Positions 47,903 through 57,029 of a stretch of 64,000 bases of DNA are shown one piece after another. Origin of the DNA: CBDDHT01 sp965228615 (GTDB lineage Bacteria > Pseudomonadota > Alphaproteobacteria > Rhizobiales > Methyloligellaceae); the NCBI GenBank assembly GCA_965228615.1, contig CBDDHT010000004.1, forward strand, positions 1 through 64,000. The letters are read 5' to 3'. The notes under the pieces were generated by a model. It ran no database searches. It saw only the letters and a list, made by a program, of their open reading frames with translations, and had not been told where the DNA came from. Each line of letters starts with the position of its first letter. The first letter of the stretch is position 1. The position numbers and the translations under genes were made by a program.

Positions 47903-48958
47903 ATGACGCGTTTTTCTGCCGGCGATCTGACTGCATATGCGACGGCTGTGATGCGTGCAGCGGGATTATCCGATACCCACGCGCAGACGACCGCGCGAAC
48001 GCTCGTAACCGCTGACCTACTCGGCTATGTCACGCATGGCATCCAGTTTCTGCCGCAATATTGCAGCGCGCTCGAAGATGGCACGATGACCGCGACTGGC
48101 TCACCGACACTCATCTCGGACACCGGGACAACTCTTGTCTATGACGGCGGCATGCTTCCGGGCCCGGGCTGCATCGGTCATGCTCTTGAGAAACTCATCG
48201 CACGCGCCCGCGACAATGCCATGGTCGCCGCAGTCATCCGCCACAGTGCAAACACCGCATGCCTGGCAACCTATCTGCTCCCCATCGTGGAGGCAGGACT
48301 GATCGGAGTGATTATGGTCTCGTCGCCTAGCGGACGCGTGGTTGCACCTGCCGGCGGCCGAGAGGGGCGTTTTTCGACCAATCCAATGGCTTTCGGATTT
48401 CCAACCGGCGGCGACCCGGTACTGATCGATATGGCAACCTCGGCAACGACCAATCGTCTGACGGAGAAATTGCAGCGCGACGGCGGCGAATACTCGGAAG
48501 AGCCGCTCCTCGACCGTGACGGCTTGCCGACCAATGATCCGTTTGCCTTGACGAAAGCCAATGGCGGCACGATCCGCCCGCTCGGTGGAGATGCGAACGA
48601 GCATAAGGGTTTTGCACTGGCGCTGGCCGTCCAGGCGATGAGTGCGGCGCTTTCGGGCGGTGGTGGCAGCACGGCTACCGGCGAGGCGCTCGGAACGAGT
48701 ACATTCATACAACTCATGGATCCCGGTTCATTCGCCGGTGGTTCCGTGTTCGCCCAGGAGATGGATCGTATGATCGAGATGCTGGTTGCGACTCCGCCGC
48801 GCCCGGGCGCTGAAGGCGTACGCGTTCCCGGACAAAGGGCAATGGCAGCCTATCAGCGGCAGAGCCGGGACGGCATCGAAATATCGGATGCGCTGAGGCG
48901 GCACGTGGAACCGTTGGCGGCAAAATATGGTGTGACGTTTCCATCGCCCTTGGACTGA
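47903..48958 (+). CDS. Ldh-family (malate/L-lactate-type) NAD(P)-dependent oxidoreductase
   Basis: A 351-residue protein from ATG 47903 (AAAGGA upstream). The family signature is clear: GYVTHGIQFLPQY (substrate His and nearby residues), PGPGCIGHALEKLI, VVAPAGGREGRFSTNPMAFG, and GDANEHKGFALALAVQAMSA. These enzymes reduce or oxidise 2-hydroxy/2-oxo acids with a non-Rossmann NAD(P) site. The exact substrate cannot be told from sequence. It may be co-transcribed with the GFA gene. Confidence 0.85.
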   Translation: MTRFSAGDLTAYATAVMRAAGLSDTHAQTTARTLVTADLLGYVTHGIQFLPQYCSALEDGTMTATGSPTLISDTGTTLVYDGGMLPGPGCIGHALEKLIARARDNAMVAAVIRHSANTACLATYLLPIVEAGLIGVIMVSSPSGRVVAPAGGREGRFSTNPMAFGFPTGGDPVLIDMATSATTNRLTEKLQRDGGEYSEEPLLDRDGLPTNDPFALTKANGGTIRPLGGDANEHKGFALALAVQAMSAALSGGGGSTATGEALGTSTFIQLMDPGSFAGGSVFAQEMDRMIEMLVATPPRPGAEGVRVPGQRAMAAYQRQSRDGIEISDALRRHVEPLAAKYGVTFPSPLD

Positions 48959-49086
48959 GACGGCGTGAGACATGTTCACGCGTCAGATTAAAATGTATCG
49001 TTTTTCACAACATCTCGCTTGGAATAGATACTAGGCATGGTTGCTGAGTTTCGCGGCGACGACGGGGAAGAATGGAGTCTGGGTAC

Positions 49087-50700
49087 ATGGCAGGGACTGT
49101 AACACCCGCAGAGGTAAAGGCCTGGTTGTCGGACGGCCGGGAAATCGCGCTTGGCGACGTTCGCGAGAACGGTCAGTTCGGGGATGGCCATCCGTTCTTC
49201 GCCATATCGTTGGCCTACAGTGTCTTCGAAGCGCGTCTTGTCGATATTGTACCCAACCCTGCTGTTCGGCTTGTTCTCTATGACGACGATGACGGTATCG
49301 CCACCCTCGCTGCCGCCCGCGCCGAGGAACTGGGTTATTCCAATGTCACCATCATGGAAGGGGGGGCTCCCGCATGGCGAGCAGCAGGTTACACACTCTT
49401 TCAAGGCGTCAATGTTCCGAGCAAGACATTTGGTGAGTTACTCGAACTCGAGCATCACACGCCGAACCTGAACGCAGAGCAGGTCGCCGCACTCAAGGAT
49501 GACATCCCGAACCACGTCATCGTCGATAGTCGGCCATATCGCGAATTCAACCAATTCAATATCCCCGGCGGTATTTGTTGTCCCAATGGCGAGGTCGCGC
49601 TGCGCATCGGGGAGCTTGCTCCCGACCCTGAAACGACGATCGTCGTCAACTGCGCCGGTCGTACGCGCTCGATTCTCGGCGCCGAGACACTTCGTGCCTT
49701 CGGCGTTCCCAATCCTGTCTTTGCCATGGAGAATGGTACACAAGGGTGGCTCCTGGCCGGACTGAAGCGCGAAGAGGGGGCAACGCGCTCTTATCCTGAA
49801 GCACCCAAGTCAGAAGAAGCCCTCGAAGGGATCCGTGCCAAAGCCGCCGCTTGCGCTGCAAAAACCGGCCTCAAATATATCGAAGCTGATGAAGCGGTCG
49901 AATGGCTCAACGATCCAACGCGATCCACCTATCTTTTCGATGTGCGGAGCGAGGAAGAATTCGAGCAGAACGGTATTGCTGGCAGCCGACACGTGCTTGG
50001 CGGTCAACTCGTGCAGGCGACCGAACTCTATATTGGCGTGAGAGGAGGGCGCGCCATCATCATGGACGACGAAATGGTCCGCGCGCCCATGATGGCCAAC
50101 TGGGTCCATCAAATCGGATACGAGGTTGCGGTTCTCAATGGGGGCATCAACGCCTTGCGCGGCGTTACACTTCCCGACATACCGGCGTACCAGCCTCCTG
50201 CGGTCGTATCGGTCTCACCGGAGGACGCGAAACGCCAGGTGGAGACGAATGATGCCCTGATCTTGGATCTGCGTTCGGTATCGACCTATCGTGCTGGTCA
50301 CATTGACGGTGCCCGGTGGTCGATGCGTCCAAGTCTGGAAAAGCTCGATCTCGCACGGGATGCAAAAGTCATCCTCATTGCAAAGACAGACATTTTCGCT
50401 GCGCTGGCCGCACAAAGACTTGGTGAACTCGGTATCTCCAACGTCGAGCGCCTTTGCGGGGACGAAGACGACTGGAAGGACGCAGGCTTCCACATTGTTG
50501 CGACACCGGATGAGCCAGCAGATTCGGAAAGTGTTGATTTGCTGTACCACGTTCACCAGCGCAATACCCCCAACGGTAGCGAAGCGGCGGCCAAAGCCTA
50601 TTTGGCTTGGGAGATTGGGTTGGTCGACCAGTTGGACCAACAGGAGCGCGATTCTTATCGGCTCACCACACGTGCAATGTCCGGCCCGCCTGTGGCATAG
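49087..50700 (+). CDS. Four-domain rhodanese (sulfurtransferase)
   Basis: A 537-residue protein from ATG 49087 (GGAG upstream). It consists of four rhodanese domains at about 5-105, 128-235, 265-370 and 380-475. Domain 2 has the active Cys189 in the loop NCAGRTRS. The loops of the other domains carry Asp or Met instead (YDDDDGIA, MDDEMVR, AKTDIFA), so they are probably structural. It transfers sulphur from thiosulphate or a persulphide. The C-terminal 60 residues are a helical extension. The next gene follows 47 bases later, and the pair may act together on sulphur compounds. Confidence 0.88.
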   Translation: MAGTVTPAEVKAWLSDGREIALGDVRENGQFGDGHPFFAISLAYSVFEARLVDIVPNPAVRLVLYDDDDGIATLAAARAEELGYSNVTIMEGGAPAWRAAGYTLFQGVNVPSKTFGELLELEHHTPNLNAEQVAALKDDIPNHVIVDSRPYREFNQFNIPGGICCPNGEVALRIGELAPDPETTIVVNCAGRTRSILGAETLRAFGVPNPVFAMENGTQGWLLAGLKREEGATRSYPEAPKSEEALEGIRAKAAACAAKTGLKYIEADEAVEWLNDPTRSTYLFDVRSEEEFEQNGIAGSRHVLGGQLVQATELYIGVRGGRAIIMDDEMVRAPMMANWVHQIGYEVAVLNGGINALRGVTLPDIPAYQPPAVVSVSPEDAKRQVETNDALILDLRSVSTYRAGHIDGARWSMRPSLEKLDLARDAKVILIAKTDIFAALAAQRLGELGISNVERLCGDEDDWKDAGFHIVATPDEPADSESVDLLYHVHQRNTPNGSEAAAKAYLAWEIGLVDQLDQQERDSYRLTTRAMSGPPVA

Positions 50701-50747
50701 CTCCTTTTCCAAGGACACGGCTCAACAACAGGGTTGGAGTTGATTTC

Positions 50748-51656
50748 ATGCCCATGACACGACGCGGATTTCTTGCAGCGACAGCTGTGCTCGCCGGTGG
50801 ATTTCCTTTTCCAGCATCAGCGAAACCCCAAATGACTTTGGGCAAGTTGACTATTGATGTCCTAAGCGATGGACATCTGACGCTTCCGGGAAGCTTGGTG
50901 TTCGAAGGGTTGCCGGCAACTGAGCTCAAACAGATCCTCGATCGGTTCGATATCTCGTCTGAAGAGGTCACCCCGCCATGCAATTTGACATTGGTACGGG
51001 ACGAGAAGCGCACGATCCTTTTCGATGTGGGCGCGGGGCCGAATTTCCAATCAAGTTCGGGAAAGCTCATCGAGGCAATGGAGGGGCAGGGCGTCGCTCC
51101 CGGGGACGTCACACATGTCGTGTTCACTCATGCGCATCCCGATCATCTTTGGGGCGTGTTGGACGATTTCGACGAACTACTGCTCCCTAATGCAACCTAC
51201 ATGATTGGCAAGGCGGAGTGGGATTATTGGATCGATCCTGAAACCGTCAACACGATTGGCGCAGAGCGCCAGGCATTTGCAGTCGGCGCCGCAAACCGCT
51301 TCAAGGCGATGGAAGACAAGGTGAGTTTCTTCAAACCAGGAGAAGAGATCCTACCCGGTATCCTTGCTCGAGATACAGCTGGTCACACGCCGGGGCACAT
51401 GTCGTTCGAGATTCGATCCGGGAGTGAAAGCATGATGGTGATCGGTGACGCGATAACGAACCACCATGTAGCGTTCGAAAAACCGAGCTGGCTGATGGGT
51501 AATGATCAGGATCGCGAGTTGGGCGCCGAGGCGCGGGCGTCGCTTCTGGATCAGTTGGCTGCGGAGAAAATGAATGTCATCGGCTTTCACCTTCCATCGC
51601 CGGGAATTGGATATGTCGAGAAGGCAGGCGCCGCCTACCGTTTTGTCACGACTTAG
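50748..51656 (+). CDS. Tat-exported MBL-fold hydrolase
   Basis: A 302-residue protein; GGAG 8 bases before ATG 50748. Residues 1-25 are a twin-arginine signal (TRRGFLAATAVLAGG). The metallo-beta-lactamase fold has FTHAHPDHLWG (HAHPDH at 128-133), DTAGHTPGHMSFE and MVIGDAITNHHVAF, giving a two-metal site in the periplasm. The substrate is unknown. Its neighbour is the rhodanese, and MBL/rhodanese pairs often handle persulphides, so a sulphur-related role is plausible but not proven. Confidence 0.85.
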   Translation: MPMTRRGFLAATAVLAGGFPFPASAKPQMTLGKLTIDVLSDGHLTLPGSLVFEGLPATELKQILDRFDISSEEVTPPCNLTLVRDEKRTILFDVGAGPNFQSSSGKLIEAMEGQGVAPGDVTHVVFTHAHPDHLWGVLDDFDELLLPNATYMIGKAEWDYWIDPETVNTIGAERQAFAVGAANRFKAMEDKVSFFKPGEEILPGILARDTAGHTPGHMSFEIRSGSESMMVIGDAITNHHVAFEKPSWLMGNDQDRELGAEARASLLDQLAAEKMNVIGFHLPSPGIGYVEKAGAAYRFVTT

Positions 51657-51698
51657 CCGAGATGAAGAGGCTCTTTCCAAACTGCTTGTGTGTCAGCC

Positions 51699-52097
51699 TT
51701 AAATCATGGAGACAAATGCTGCCGCTCCAACCATTGCAAGTCCAAGCGTAGCGATGTTCCAGCTTATTGTGCGTAACCAAGGCACACCCATCGCATAGAG
51801 TGGAAGAAAAAGTGTGCGACCTGTGAGATAGAGGCCGCATCCCCATACGCTGATTGCACCGCTCGCCTCCATCGTGGAAACGAGAAAAGTACACGATGCG
51901 AAGATCGGATATGTTTCCAGAAAATTCACTTGAGCGCGAGCAAGGCGCGCGGCGACACCTGTGGGGCTCAGGTCTTCGTCTCGAGCCCCAACCGTGTATG
52001 CGTTTCCGACCTGTGCCTTGAAGGCAAATGATGCTGCTGCCATGTGTACGAGGCCCAGGACAGAAGCCAGCAGGAGTGTCCAGTGTTCGATGTTCAT
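51699..52097 (-). CDS. MAPEG-family membrane protein
   Basis: A 132-residue protein from ATG 52097 (AAAGGACAC upstream). It has four hydrophobic helices, with GARDEDLSPTGVAARLARAQ and NFLETYPIFA after the first, the signature of MAPEG (membrane-associated eicosanoid/glutathione metabolism) proteins. Bacterial members have unknown substrates, often linked to glutathione conjugation. It is convergent to the MBL gene. Confidence 0.85.
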   Translation of the reverse strand: MNIEHWTLLLASVLGLVHMAAASFAFKAQVGNAYTVGARDEDLSPTGVAARLARAQVNFLETYPIFASCTFLVSTMEASGAISVWGCGLYLTGRTLFLPLYAMGVPWLRTISWNIATLGLAMVGAAAFVSMI

Positions 52098-52248
52098 GGA
52101 AAGTGTCCTTTGGTTCGATATGCGGCAATTGCTCCGCGGTGGTTTGGGACACCGGCCCAATTGGCCGGTTAGCGCCTCGTTGGCTTCAATGAACTGCCCC
52201 CACCGAATGGGTGGAGGCAGAACCGAGTTAATAGAAAGCGACCTTTGC

Positions 52249-53535
52249 TTAACCGCGGCGCCCGCGCTTGAGGCTGCGTCGACTGCTCTTCCGATTGTTA
52301 AACCGGAGTTTCTTGTTCCCGAAACGGCTGCGATTGGACTTGAACCGCTTCTGGACACCGGGCATTTGGCCAAGCGAACGGGACTTGCGGCGACTGTTGT
52401 CGAAGCGCTTACGGCTGCTTCCGGCATTGTTCTTGAACCGGTTCAGGCGCTTGCTCTGAATCTGTTTGCCTGACGCTTTTCGACTGCGCGTCTCGTAGAC
52501 AGGGCGACCATAGATACTTTTGTCGTTGCCGATTTTCTTTCGCTTTGGCCGATAGATTGGGCGACCAAAGACGCTTTTGTCGTGGCCGATAATCTCACGC
52601 TTGAAACGGTTGCCACGCCTTTTCAGGTTGTCTTTCGTGATACCCGTGACCTTGCGAATCGGTTTTTTACCACCGAGGGGCCGGCCCCAGACGCTCTTGT
52701 CGTTGCCGATGGGTTTGCCAGGCCGCACGCCATGGAACTTGCCGTCATTCACGACACCTGTACGGAATTTGACAGCACCCGGACCGTGGGGATCAGATTT
52801 GTTCTTGAATTCTTTGCTCCAACGGTAGTTCGGTTCGGTCTTGCGGGCGACGCCTTTCATCGGCGTACGCGCACGCTTGTCCAGAAAGCCATCGTTCTTC
52901 ACGAGCCCAGTCTTCATCGTGCTGTTTTCAAACGTCCTGCGGACAATGCTGCCGCGCCGGTTCGCATAATCTTCGAGTGCCTGCTTGGCTTTCGAGTTGT
53001 CGGGGCGGGGAAGACTTTCGCCGATCTGGTTATTGCCGGTAATGATGTCGCGAATTTTCCGCTTGGCTCTATCGTAGTCGTTGCGAACATCGCGCCTCAA
53101 TTCGTCCCAATCGGCGTCGTCATAGTCTTTCCCTATTATGCGCGCGATTTCCTGGGTTGGCCGGGTACCAATCTCTTCCACAACCGTTTTTACGATCTCG
53201 TGGTGAGTTTTCTTGAATACCCTGGGTGCATAAGTGACCGTTTCATAGCCTTTCTTGACAGCACCAGGACCATATTTGATTGCGCCTTTAGCTGCTTTCT
53301 TGGCGATGCCACCAGTTTTCTTCGCGCCCTTCTTGACCGCGCTGCCGACTTTTTTGGCTGCTCCAGTGATGTCACCGAGGCCAAAGGCATGTGCCTCTGG
53401 AGATGCTGTCGTTGCCACCACCGCAATGGAAGTGGCGGTTAATGCTGTTGCAAGTGTCAGAGTTCTGACTGCTCCAACAAGAGAGCTCGCCCTATGTGCC
53501 TTTGCGGCGATGGGTCGTGGTTGGGAGATCGTCAT
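52249..53535 (-). CDS. Very basic secreted protein with three IGNDKSxxGRP repeats
   Basis: A 428-residue protein from ATG 53535. Residues 1-50 contain a signal peptide ending near AHA. Residues 50-95 are Lys/Gly/Ala-rich (KKVGSAVKKGAKKTGGIAKK), like histone tails. The C-terminal half carries three spaced copies of IGNDKSVWGRP / IGHDKSVFGRPIY / IGNDKSIYGRPVY and ends in Arg/Lys/Ser-rich sequence (RSRFGNKKLRFNNRKSSRRS). The net charge is extremely positive. The family is not recognised. It may bind DNA, polysaccharide or lipid A outside the cell. It is divergent from the regulator at 53782, with a CRP-like site between them. Confidence 0.7.
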   Translation of the reverse strand: MTISQPRPIAAKAHRASSLVGAVRTLTLATALTATSIAVVATTASPEAHAFGLGDITGAAKKVGSAVKKGAKKTGGIAKKAAKGAIKYGPGAVKKGYETVTYAPRVFKKTHHEIVKTVVEEIGTRPTQEIARIIGKDYDDADWDELRRDVRNDYDRAKRKIRDIITGNNQIGESLPRPDNSKAKQALEDYANRRGSIVRRTFENSTMKTGLVKNDGFLDKRARTPMKGVARKTEPNYRWSKEFKNKSDPHGPGAVKFRTGVVNDGKFHGVRPGKPIGNDKSVWGRPLGGKKPIRKVTGITKDNLKRRGNRFKREIIGHDKSVFGRPIYRPKRKKIGNDKSIYGRPVYETRSRKASGKQIQSKRLNRFKNNAGSSRKRFDNSRRKSRSLGQMPGVQKRFKSNRSRFGNKKLRFNNRKSSRRSLKRGRRG

Positions 53536-53692
53536 CTTAGGTTCCTTTTCTGCCAGTCGATCGACCGGCGATTGGCTGAATTTTTGGGACGCCCCATGAG
53601 GGGGGCGGCTTACCTCGTTCCCGATATGGCATTGCAAGAGTGGACCTGAAGGGGAGGGAATATGGGGATTTGCGGGGGAAGTCGGGGGAGGA

Positions 53693-53708
53693 TGTGATCG
53701 ACGTCACA
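53693..53708. promoter_or_regulatory. CRP-type site, perfect consensus
   Basis: TGTGATCGACGTCACA matches TGTGA-N6-TCACA exactly. It lies in the divergent promoter region, 158 bases from the secreted-protein start and 74 bases before the regulator start. Confidence 0.65.
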
Positions 53709-53781
53709 GACGGCCTATTTCTGGGTGCTGGAAGCGCTGTCAACGCGCTGCTAGAATTCATTCATCGGGAGAAAATTCAGC

Positions 53782-55410
53782 ATGTTGCTCGTCGCCGCAG
53801 ATCTGGAGATCGATACTGACGTGTATGAATTGAGGCGCGATGGAAAAATCGTTCCAACCGAACCGCTGGTCTTCGATTTCATTAGTTTTCTGGCTCAAAA
53901 CCCAGGACGTCTCGTCAGCCGGAATGAGATTGTCGAGCATGTCTGGGATGGGCGGATCGTATCCGATGCAACTGTTACCGGATGCCTTAAACAGGCTCGT
54001 CAGGCACTTGGCGACACTGGCAAGGATCAACGGATTATCCGCACTGTTCGAGCGCGCGGATTCCAGTTCATTGCGGACGTCGAACAGGTTGAAAGACACG
54101 ATGCTGCCGGTGCGGCACACAAAGCTATGGAAAGCGAGACTCAGACAGGCGAATCGCCATCAATCGCTGCTGTTGGAGGAGCCACTGCGGCGAGGTCGCG
54201 GCCCGCGGTCGCTGTTCTTCCATTCACGAATATGTCGGATGATCCGGAACAGGAATATTTTGCAGACGGCTTGACCGAAGAGATAATCAATACACTCGCA
54301 CAGTTTAGGGATGTCCTTGTAGCGGCCCGGAATTCGACATTCCGCTATAAGAACAAGCCGGCCGACATGCGCACCATTGCGGATGAGTTGGGGGTGGGAT
54401 TTGTCCTTGAGGGAAGTGTTCGTAAAGCTGGCAGTACGATCCGCATAACCGCGCAGCTAATCGAGCGTGAGCGCGGCACTCACATCTATTCGGGAAACTA
54501 CGACCGTAAACTCACTGCAACAAATTTGTTTGAGATCCAGGACGATATCGCAGCCCGCGTCGCTGCAGAGATCGCGGACCCGCACGGCGCCATCTCTCGC
54601 AGAAGCAGTCAGGCCCATCGCTGGCGAACCGACAACCTTGATGCCTATGAGTGTGCGCTTGCCGCAATGGAGTATTGGAGGATGCCGACCGAGAGTGTGC
54701 ACGCTGTGACGCGCGCTCGGCTCGAGAAGGCCGTCGAGTTCGATCCGCACTATGCCACGGCGTGGGCTATGCTCGCGATCCTTTACGGTGATGAGGTTCG
54801 TGGAGGCTTCAATGTGCGGTCCGAGACGCCTCCGCTCGAGCGAGCGTTGGAAGCCGCATCCCGGGCTGTCAAGATCGACCCGCTTAATGCCATGGGGTAC
54901 TACGCACTCTTCCTGACCCACTTTCATCGGGGTGCGTTCGATCAGTTCCGATGGAATGCCGATAAAGCGCTGCAGTTGAATCCGAATTCTCCCGATGTCC
55001 TTGCGGATGCGGCCATTCTGACCGCACTCACTGGCGATTGGGACCGCGCCCTAACTCTTGTGGAAAAGGCGCTTCGGTTAAGCCCGGATCCGCCTCCTCG
55101 TTATCATGCCGTTCACGTTCTCAATTCGTATCGCTTGAAAGACTACTCCAGCGCACTTCAGGCGGTGCGCCGCATTTCGGATCCTCGTTGGCGGGAAATG
55201 GGGATCATGCTTGAGCTGATGACTCTCGGCCAGCTGGGCCGCTCCGATGAGGCAAAGCCGATCGTCGATTTTTTGAATGCCAATGGTCCGGAGATGTCAC
55301 AGACATCGCTTCTCCAAAGGATGGAACCCTGGCACTTTCCCAAGGACCTGGCTGACCAAATGATCGAAGGTTGGCGGAAGGCCGGATTGATCAACTCGTG
55401 CGAAGTTTGA
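53782..55410 (+). CDS. Winged-helix regulator with TolB-like and TPR domains
   Basis: A 542-residue protein. Residues 1-105 are an OmpR/CadC-type winged helix (LVSRNEIVEHVWDGRIVSDA, IRTVRARGFQFIA). Residues 135-270 follow the pattern VAVLPFTNMSDDPEQEYFAD / FVLEGSVRKAGSTIRITAQL of the adenylate-cyclase-linked TolB-like region. Residues 290-540 are TPR-like helices (ARLEKAVEFDPHYATAWAML). There is no membrane segment, so it acts in the cytoplasm. The start at 53782 is an ATG with GGAGAA upstream. It may control the divergent secreted-protein gene. Confidence 0.85.
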   Translation: MLLVAADLEIDTDVYELRRDGKIVPTEPLVFDFISFLAQNPGRLVSRNEIVEHVWDGRIVSDATVTGCLKQARQALGDTGKDQRIIRTVRARGFQFIADVEQVERHDAAGAAHKAMESETQTGESPSIAAVGGATAARSRPAVAVLPFTNMSDDPEQEYFADGLTEEIINTLAQFRDVLVAARNSTFRYKNKPADMRTIADELGVGFVLEGSVRKAGSTIRITAQLIERERGTHIYSGNYDRKLTATNLFEIQDDIAARVAAEIADPHGAISRRSSQAHRWRTDNLDAYECALAAMEYWRMPTESVHAVTRARLEKAVEFDPHYATAWAMLAILYGDEVRGGFNVRSETPPLERALEAASRAVKIDPLNAMGYYALFLTHFHRGAFDQFRWNADKALQLNPNSPDVLADAAILTALTGDWDRALTLVEKALRLSPDPPPRYHAVHVLNSYRLKDYSSALQAVRRISDPRWREMGIMLELMTLGQLGRSDEAKPIVDFLNANGPEMSQTSLLQRMEPWHFPKDLADQMIEGWRKAGLINSCEV

Positions 55411-55504
55411 TCTTTGTTTTGGGCAGTAGCCGACGCTTCCAGCGCCATGTTCATCCGTTCAAGTTATTCGCGCAGACAATCGTTCTCTGCGACAACAAGA
55501 CCGC

Positions 55505-55837
55505 CTAGCCCCAACGAATTAGTCCAATGACAGCAGACGCTGCATAAAAAAATTGTAGGACGAGGAAGGCCCATCGTCTGTCGATGACAGCCCAAGCTGC
55601 GAACAGGCCAGACGAGATCAGGAGCAAAGCGAATCCGAGAATTTCGTTGCCTGTGTTTGAAGCAATCAGCAAGGCGTATGCAATAGCGAGCGCGGAGCCC
55701 GTGCTTTCAAATATCGTGGTCAGCTTTCGGTTCGCTGCACATTGCAAACCCTTTGCTCGGCTTGTCCCCTTACCAAGGAGGCTAGGAGCGATAGAGGTCT
55801 CGTTTGCGAGCAAGTGTTTCGCTTTTGGGAATGACAT
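55505..55837 (-). CDS. Small membrane protein (CBU_0592-like)
   Basis: A 110-residue protein. After a polar N-terminus there are three hydrophobic segments (SALAIAYALLIASNTG, GFALLLISSGLFAAWAVID, AFLVLQFFYAASAVIGL). The pattern fits the CBU_0592-like small membrane proteins. The function is unknown. It is divergent from the LysR gene; the 131-base gap should hold both promoters. Confidence 0.6.
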   Translation of the reverse strand: MSFPKAKHLLANETSIAPSLLGKGTSRAKGLQCAANRKLTTIFESTGSALAIAYALLIASNTGNEILGFALLLISSGLFAAWAVIDRRWAFLVLQFFYAASAVIGLIRWG

Positions 55838-55968
55838 TGGCAGGTCTCCACCTATCGCGGTTCGGGACCTCTATGTCGTTCAATCCAGCCCGTGCATCAA
55901 ATGAATTGATTTGATAAAACCATCGAAATTTGTCATGAGATGGAAATGCATAGTTTTGGAGCATCCGA

Positions 55969-56844
55969 ATGACACGTCGTATCGACATCGATGCCCTTCG
56001 AGCCTTACAGGCAATTGTCGCTCATGGCGGCGTCACGCGAGCTGCTGACCATCTGGCTCTCTCGCAGTCTGCCGTCAGCCATAAGATCAAGCGCCTTGAG
56101 GAGAATATTGACTGCGGTCTGTTGAACCGGAAGCCCGGCGCGCCGCTCTTGACAGAATCTGGCGATCGCTTGCTGGGCTATGCGGACCGCATTTTATCTC
56201 TTCACGACGAAGCTCTTCAGTCTCTCAGCACGCCTAAGCTTACAGGCAGGATCCGGCTGGGAATAACCGAAGACATAACAAGCAGTTGCCTTGCTCGTAT
56301 ACTCGGTCGATTTACCCGACTTGTTCCCGGGGTGTCGGTTCGAACACATGTGGCGCAAAGTCTGACTCTTCAGGAAGAATTGAAAAACGGCACGATTGAT
56401 ATTGCTGTGATGCAAGTGTTTGCCCAAGACGTTAGGCCTTCGGACATTGTTCTCTTTCGCGATCGCCTTGTCTGGGTTAAGGCCATCGATCTGGAGCTTC
56501 GTCGCGATCGACCCATTCCCTTTCTCGCCTATGACGATAAGTGTTTTTACAAGAAGTGGATGCAGGAGCAGGAGCCGCGCAGTGGCCAGGGATTTGAAAC
56601 GGTATTCGAATGTACGAGTAATGCCGGCATTGTAGCAGGCATTGAAGCCGGGCTTGGCATTTCGATACTGAACCGCCGGCATGTCACAGCTGCGATGGTT
56701 GAATTGTCCGATGACTTCGTCGAACCGCCAAGCATCGCCTACATTGTCAGAACATCTTCGAAATCGAAGTCGAAGGCTGTCAGAGCACTCGCAGAAGAAA
56801 TTGAACAGGAGTCCCGTGACCGTTACGCTATCGAGGCAGCCTGA
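55969..56844 (+). CDS. LysR-family transcriptional regulator
   Basis: A 291-residue protein from ATG 55969. The N-terminal winged helix is typical (ALRALQAIVAHGGVTRAADH, LSQSAVSHKIKRLEENI), and a substrate-binding domain follows (GRIRLGITEDITSSCLARIL; CTSNAGIVAGIEAGLGISIL). It may control the divergent small membrane protein or the downstream EamA transporter; the inducer is unknown. Confidence 0.92.
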   Translation: MTRRIDIDALRALQAIVAHGGVTRAADHLALSQSAVSHKIKRLEENIDCGLLNRKPGAPLLTESGDRLLGYADRILSLHDEALQSLSTPKLTGRIRLGITEDITSSCLARILGRFTRLVPGVSVRTHVAQSLTLQEELKNGTIDIAVMQVFAQDVRPSDIVLFRDRLVWVKAIDLELRRDRPIPFLAYDDKCFYKKWMQEQEPRSGQGFETVFECTSNAGIVAGIEAGLGISILNRRHVTAAMVELSDDFVEPPSIAYIVRTSSKSKSKAVRALAEEIEQESRDRYAIEAA

Positions 56845-57029
56845 AGCTCGATAACAAGCGGTTTAGGACGGGCGGACGATGTGTTCGGTATGGCCGCTCA
56901 TCTGTTCATTGCGGCCTTCATCACAATTATAGAGCACTCTACTGATGGGCGTTGGTGTGACAAAGGCTGTCAGCCCGTGCTGCGCAAGAAACGGGTGGCT
57001 CGGCAAGGGCTTGTCGGCAAAGAACGTGC

